Shown here in pieces: positions 59,890 through 64,000 of a stretch of 64,000 nucleotides of DNA (position 1 is the stretch's first letter; each line of letters starts with the position of its first letter). The notes under the pieces are model-generated. The model was given only the letters and a program-made list of their open reading frames with translations, searched no databases and had not been told where the DNA came from. The translations under genes and the position numbers were made by a program. The stretch lies in contig NZ_ARYK01000001.1 in the NCBI RefSeq assembly GCF_000685275.1, forward strand, positions 682,001 through 746,000, read 5' to 3'. The stretch comes from Hyphomonas johnsonii MHS-2. GTDB taxonomy: Bacteria; Pseudomonadota; Alphaproteobacteria; Caulobacterales; Hyphomonadaceae.

Positions 59890-61799
59890 TGATCGGTTGC
59901 GACGGATGCCTTGTAGGCATTCACCGCACCGGCGTTGACCTTCAGCTTGGTGGCCTTGCTGACTTCGTAGTCAAGCGCCACGCGAAGGTCATCTTTCAGT
60001 GCCTGGGTGAGGGACGCAGCGGCAGACGAGCCGAGCACTTCCAGCTGTTCCTCGCTGGGCGGCGTGATCGTGTCGAGGCTGACGATCATGAAATGGTCGC
60101 CCTGGCGGTTGGGATAGCTGGCCACGTCGCCTTCGCGGCCCGAGAAGATTGCGGCAATGGCGGCGGACGGCAGGCCGCTCTGTTCCGCCGTGGAACGGCT
60201 GATCGGGCCGGGCGGGGTTTCGACTGTCGCGCCGGCGGCCTTGGCGGCGTCTGCCAGCGTGGTTTCGCCTGACTTGATCTTGTCGACGACCGACGCGGCA
60301 TAGGTCTGCATGGAGGTTGCCGCGCGTGATGCGACAAGCGACTCGCGGATGTCGTCTGCCAGGGTTTCAAATTCAGGTGTGTAGGGCGCGATGATCTCGC
60401 GCGGCGACGTGATGTACACGGCATCGTCGCCATCGAAGCGATTGCTGACATCGCCGGGGTTCAGCTGGAACGCAGCGCTGAACGCATCGCCTGCGGCGGT
60501 GAGGCCGATCATGGAGATGCCATCCTCGGTCATGCCCGTCTGATCGACCGGCACGAAGCTGATCATCGGCACGCCCACTTCGTCGGCGATCTTGCTCAGC
60601 GGGTAGCCTGCCGCGATTTCACGCTCGAGGTCGTTGAGCTTTTCGTAGAACAGGACCTGCGCCCGTTCGCGCGCCAGTTCGTCACGGATCACTTCGGAGA
60701 CGTCTTCGATCGGGTAGACATTGCCCGGCTGGACCGAAACGAGACGGGCAACCATCCACTGGCCACTCACGTCCTTCGGGCCGAACAGGGCGCCGCTCTG
60801 CTTGCCGGGGCCGAACATGGCTTCGCGCAGGGCCGGATCGGTGACCGTGTCCCGGGTGCCGGATTTCATTTCGCGGGACACGACGCCCTGCAGGTTTGCC
60901 GGATCCGCGCCGCCGGCAAGCAGGCCAAAGGCTGCCCGGGCCGCGTCACGGTCCGCGAATTTCAGTTCAAGAAAGGTCCGCTGGTCAGGTTCCGAGAAAC
61001 GTTCCGACTTGGTGGCTTCGTAAATCGTCGCGATTTCCTGTTCGGTGACCGTGATGTCCGAGAGGAAATCGTCGGCAGACATGCGCAGGAGGTCGATACC
61101 GCGCCGCTCGGGCTGCTTCAGCGCTTCGAGGTTGTCGTCATAGAACGCCCTGATATCGTCATCGGTCGGTGCTTCGGGCTTTGGTGCCTTGGTGGCGTCC
61201 AGGATGAACCAGGAGACGTTGCGGGTCTCGCCGATGAAACGGGCCTGTATCCGGGCAAGCGCCTGCGGCGGGTAGATCGCTGCCGAAGCCGCATCGCTGA
61301 GTGTTTTCAGCGTCAGGTCGTCGGAGACCTGCTGCTCGTATTCTTCCTTGGTGAACCGGTTCTGGTAGAGGACTTCGCGGTACGTGTTCAGGTCGAGTTC
61401 GCCGGTCAGCGGGTTCTTGAATGCGTCGACCGTCTTCAGCTGCTCGACAACGGCGTTGGCCGATGGCTTGACGCCGATCATGCCGGCATAGCCGAGATTG
61501 ACGATTTTCGACTTTTCGACCTCGAATACCTGGTCCACGAGGCCCTGGTCGACCGCTTCGGATTTCGTGATCGGCTTGTCGGCATTGGCATTCAGGTTGC
61601 GCAGCAGGTTCTCGACCCGGCGATCCAGCCCTGTCACGTCGATCGATCTGGAGCCCGCTGCAGCAAGGTCGGAGCCGAGGCCGCTGCGCATCTGGGCGAC
61701 CATCGTGTCGACGCCCCAGAACGCCATACCGGCGATGATGATCATGATAACGATCTTTCCGAAGATCGAATTCATCAGGCTTTTCATCAGGGCTAGCAT
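59886..61799 (-). CDS. ppiD: PpiD/SurA-like periplasmic peptidyl-prolyl isomerase
   Basis: Membrane-anchored folding factor for secreted proteins. The 637-residue protein has one N-terminal helix (about residues 13-32, FGKIVIMIIIAGMAFWGVDT), an N-terminal SurA-like helical chaperone region with TKEEYEQQVSDDLTLKTLSD, a parvulin-like middle and a helical C-terminus. The parvulin active-site motif is not clearly kept, so chaperone rather than isomerase activity is possible. Stop overlaps trpE. Divergent from tpiA, the usual alphaproteobacterial arrangement. Confidence 0.9.
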   Translation of the reverse strand: MLALMKSLMNSIFGKIVIMIIIAGMAFWGVDTMVAQMRSGLGSDLAAAGSRSIDVTGLDRRVENLLRNLNANADKPITKSEAVDQGLVDQVFEVEKSKIVNLGYAGMIGVKPSANAVVEQLKTVDAFKNPLTGELDLNTYREVLYQNRFTKEEYEQQVSDDLTLKTLSDAASAAIYPPQALARIQARFIGETRNVSWFILDATKAPKPEAPTDDDIRAFYDDNLEALKQPERRGIDLLRMSADDFLSDITVTEQEIATIYEATKSERFSEPDQRTFLELKFADRDAARAAFGLLAGGADPANLQGVVSREMKSGTRDTVTDPALREAMFGPGKQSGALFGPKDVSGQWMVARLVSVQPGNVYPIEDVSEVIRDELARERAQVLFYEKLNDLEREIAAGYPLSKIADEVGVPMISFVPVDQTGMTEDGISMIGLTAAGDAFSAAFQLNPGDVSNRFDGDDAVYITSPREIIAPYTPEFETLADDIRESLVASRAATSMQTYAASVVDKIKSGETTLADAAKAAGATVETPPGPISRSTAEQSGLPSAAIAAIFSGREGDVASYPNRQGDHFMIVSLDTITPPSEEQLEVLGSSAAASLTQALKDDLRVALDYEVSKATKLKVNAGAVNAYKASVATDQ

Positions 61800-61884
61800 A
61801 TGGGCGCGGTCTCTCTAGGATTTGCGGGATGGCTCAGTGCTTGCTAGGCGACACTGCTTGGTCTTGCAAGATGGGGATGGCTGC
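61800..61884. promoter_or_regulatory. Divergent promoter region ppiD / tpiA
   Basis: The 85-base gap serves two divergent transcripts. It contains a perfect 10-bp palindrome TCTTGCAAGA (61862-61871) near the tpiA start and GAGAGA on the minus strand as a probable ppiD ribosome binding site. No clear -35/-10 pair was recognised. Confidence 0.35.
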
Positions 61885-62631
61885 ATGTCACGGACGTTGA
61901 TCGCTGGAAACTGGAAAATGAACGGGCTGCGGAGCGGTCTCGCGCAGGTAGAAGCAGTGCAGACTGCTATTGGTGATGGTAATCAAGGCGTTACGGCGCT
62001 GCTGTGTGTCCCGGCCACACTGGTATACCTCGCCAGCGAGGCGGCCAGCGGCTCTGCGCTGAAAATTGGCGGGGAAACCTGCCATCCGGCCGAGAAGGGC
62101 GCCCATACTGGCGACATTTCCGCTGAAATGCTTGCAGATGCTGGCGCCAGCCATGTCATTGTCGGCCATTCGGAGCGCCGCGCCGACCATGGCGAATCGG
62201 ATGAAATCGTCGCGGCGCAGGCCTCGGCGGCCGTTCGGGGCGGCCTGACCCCGATCATCTGCGTCGGCGAAAGCCTGGCCGAGCGCGAAGCCGGCCAGAC
62301 CCTTGAGCGGATCACGCAACAGCTTTCCGGGTCGATCCCGCAGGGCATGTCGGCTGACGCCTTTGTGATCGCCTACGAGCCGATCTGGGCGATCGGAACC
62401 GGCAAGGTGGCCAGCCCGGAGCAGATCGCGGAGGTTCACGGTGCGATCCGGAACTGGCTGTCAGGAAAATTCGGGCCGGACGGTGCCAATGTCCCGATCC
62501 TCTACGGCGGCAGCATGAATCCCGGCAACGCACCGGAAATCCTGGCGATCGATAACGTCAATGGCGGCCTGATCGGCGGCGCAAGCTTGAAGGCGGACGA
62601 CTTCCTCGCCATTTACAACGCAGCTATTTGA
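61885..62631 (+). CDS. tpiA: Triosephosphate isomerase
   Basis: Interconverts dihydroxyacetone phosphate and glyceraldehyde-3-phosphate. The 248-residue TIM barrel has K11 (AGNWKMNG), the electrophile H95 (GHSERR) and catalytic E165 ([11 protein letters not shown]), positions close to those of E. coli. ATG 61885 is chosen because [13 protein letters not shown] is the family start; the open frame to 61822 is discarded. secG follows after 81 bases. Confidence 0.97.
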   Translation: MSRTLIAGNWKMNGLRSGLAQVEAVQTAIGDGNQGVTALLCVPATLVYLASEAASGSALKIGGETCHPAEKGAHTGDISAEMLADAGASHVIVGHSERRADHGESDEIVAAQASAAVRGGLTPIICVGESLAEREAGQTLERITQQLSGSIPQGMSADAFVIAYEPIWAIGTGKVASPEQIAEVHGAIRNWLSGKFGPDGANVPILYGGSMNPGNAPEILAIDNVNGGLIGGASLKADDFLAIYNAAI

Positions 62632-62712
62632 TCAAGACTGACGCCAAAGGCTTGGCGTTCGCCCACATTGGCGATATGCGGGCCCCTTGATTTGAGGAAA
62701 TCCAGGCCCACC

Positions 62713-63171
62713 ATGCAGAATCTCATCCTTGTCGCTCATATCCTGGTCTGTATCGTCATGACCGGACTGGTATTGCTGCAGAAGTCCGAAGGCGGCGGTT
62801 TGGGCATGGGCGGCGGCGGCGGGAACTCGCTGATGTCGGGCCGCGGCGCGGCCGGCGCGCTGGTGCGCACGACCATTCTGCTTGGCGGCATTTTCTTCCT
62901 GACCAGCCTGACCCTGACATCGATCGCCAATCGCGAGGACGATTCCCGCACGGATGTCGAAAAGGCGCTTGGCGCCAGCGAGGACACGGACGGGTTCACC
63001 GCGCCGACCGACCTGTTCGATCCGTCGGCCCCGCTCCTGCAGGGCCAGGACGGCGGCGCGACCGGCACCACGACGCCGGATGCAACGCCGCCCGCAGAGC
63101 CTGCGCCTGCTGCGCCCACTACGGATGAAACACCCGCACCGGCCGAGCCGGATTCGGGTAATCCCCAGTAA
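62713..63171 (+). CDS. secG: Preprotein translocase subunit SecG
   Basis: Small auxiliary subunit of the SecYEG channel. The 152-residue protein has two helices (residues 2-20 and about 52-73) around a glycine-rich loop LQKSEGGGLGMGGGGG, the SecG hallmark. A long Pro/Ala/Thr/Glu-rich tail (about residues 80-152) extends it beyond the usual 75-110 residues. The start is ATG 62713; an in-frame ATG at 62668 would add a polar leader. Placed tpiA-secG-pyrG, as in other alphaproteobacteria. Confidence 0.94.
   Translation: MQNLILVAHILVCIVMTGLVLLQKSEGGGLGMGGGGGNSLMSGRGAAGALVRTTILLGGIFFLTSLTLTSIANREDDSRTDVEKALGASEDTDGFTAPTDLFDPSAPLLQGQDGGATGTTTPDATPPAEPAPAAPTTDETPAPAEPDSGNPQ

Positions 63172-64000
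<829 letters not shown>

Noticed and set aside
61862-61871. TCTTGCAAGA palindrome as an operator before tpiA
   Set aside because: Ten bases only, overlaps the expected leader, and no matching regulator or second copy is known; kept only as a note in the intergenic entry.

Overview
The window is GC-rich and gene-dense, from an alphaproteobacterium. The evidence is the block order nuoA-N / birA / coaX / rnj / mce / DUF1467 / proS / lolCD / dnaE, then rpsB-tsf, then pyrH-frr-uppS-cdsA-dxr-rseP-bamA-skp-lpx. Other support is the short mitochondrial-like ProRS, LpxI in place of LpxH, and a LexA gene with a direct-repeat SOS box (GTTC-N7-GTTC). The overall look suits Caulobacterales/Hyphomonadaceae; no genus is assigned. 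It is chromosomal core DNA: I found no rRNA, tRNA, insertion sequence, prophage, CRISPR array or integrase, and no gene-free stretch over 300 bases.

Layout. (1) 1-947: the 3' end of a sensor histidine kinase converging on a flavin reductase-like gene. (2) 1143-8512: a GH13 alpha-glucosidase followed by an Entner-Doudoroff operon (zwf, pgl, edd, glk, eda), a route from glucosides to pyruvate and glyceraldehyde-3-phosphate. (3) 8713-24444: all 14 respiratory complex I genes, with two unrelated small genes (NTF2-like and VOC) between nuoD and nuoE. (4) 24441-35161: biotin ligase, pantothenate kinase, RNase J, methylmalonyl-CoA epimerase, DUF1467, ProRS, lipoprotein-release ABC transporter and DnaE, all on the same strand. 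Genes from nuoA to dnaE form a 26-kb co-directional run. (5) 35307-37075: rpsB-tsf with a promoter, a predicted 5' leader pseudoknot and a strong terminator. (6) 37187-49534: the pyrH-frr-uppS-cdsA-dxr-rseP-bamA-skp-lpxD-lpxA-lpxI-lpxB envelope cluster, lacking the usual fabZ. (7) 49531-61799, mostly minus strand: gltA, gltX, comEC (plus), lexA, trpC, trpD, an alpha/beta hydrolase, trpG, trpE and a PpiD-like chaperone. (8) 61885-64000: tpiA, secG and the 5' part of pyrG.

Many genes overlap by 1-4 bases (ATGA or TGATG junctions), so translational coupling is widespread. Two of the three convergent gene pairs share a single palindromic CTAG as both stop codons.

I looked for an undescribed system and did not find a novel defence, mobile or biosynthetic locus. 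The most interesting signals are the rpsB leader pseudoknot covering its ribosome binding site, the terminator and mini-ORF directly ahead of pyrH, the guest genes in the nuo operon, the extended NuoE, the losses and insertions in otherwise conserved clusters (fabZ, moaC/moeA, a hydrolase inside trp), and the CTAG stop-sharing.
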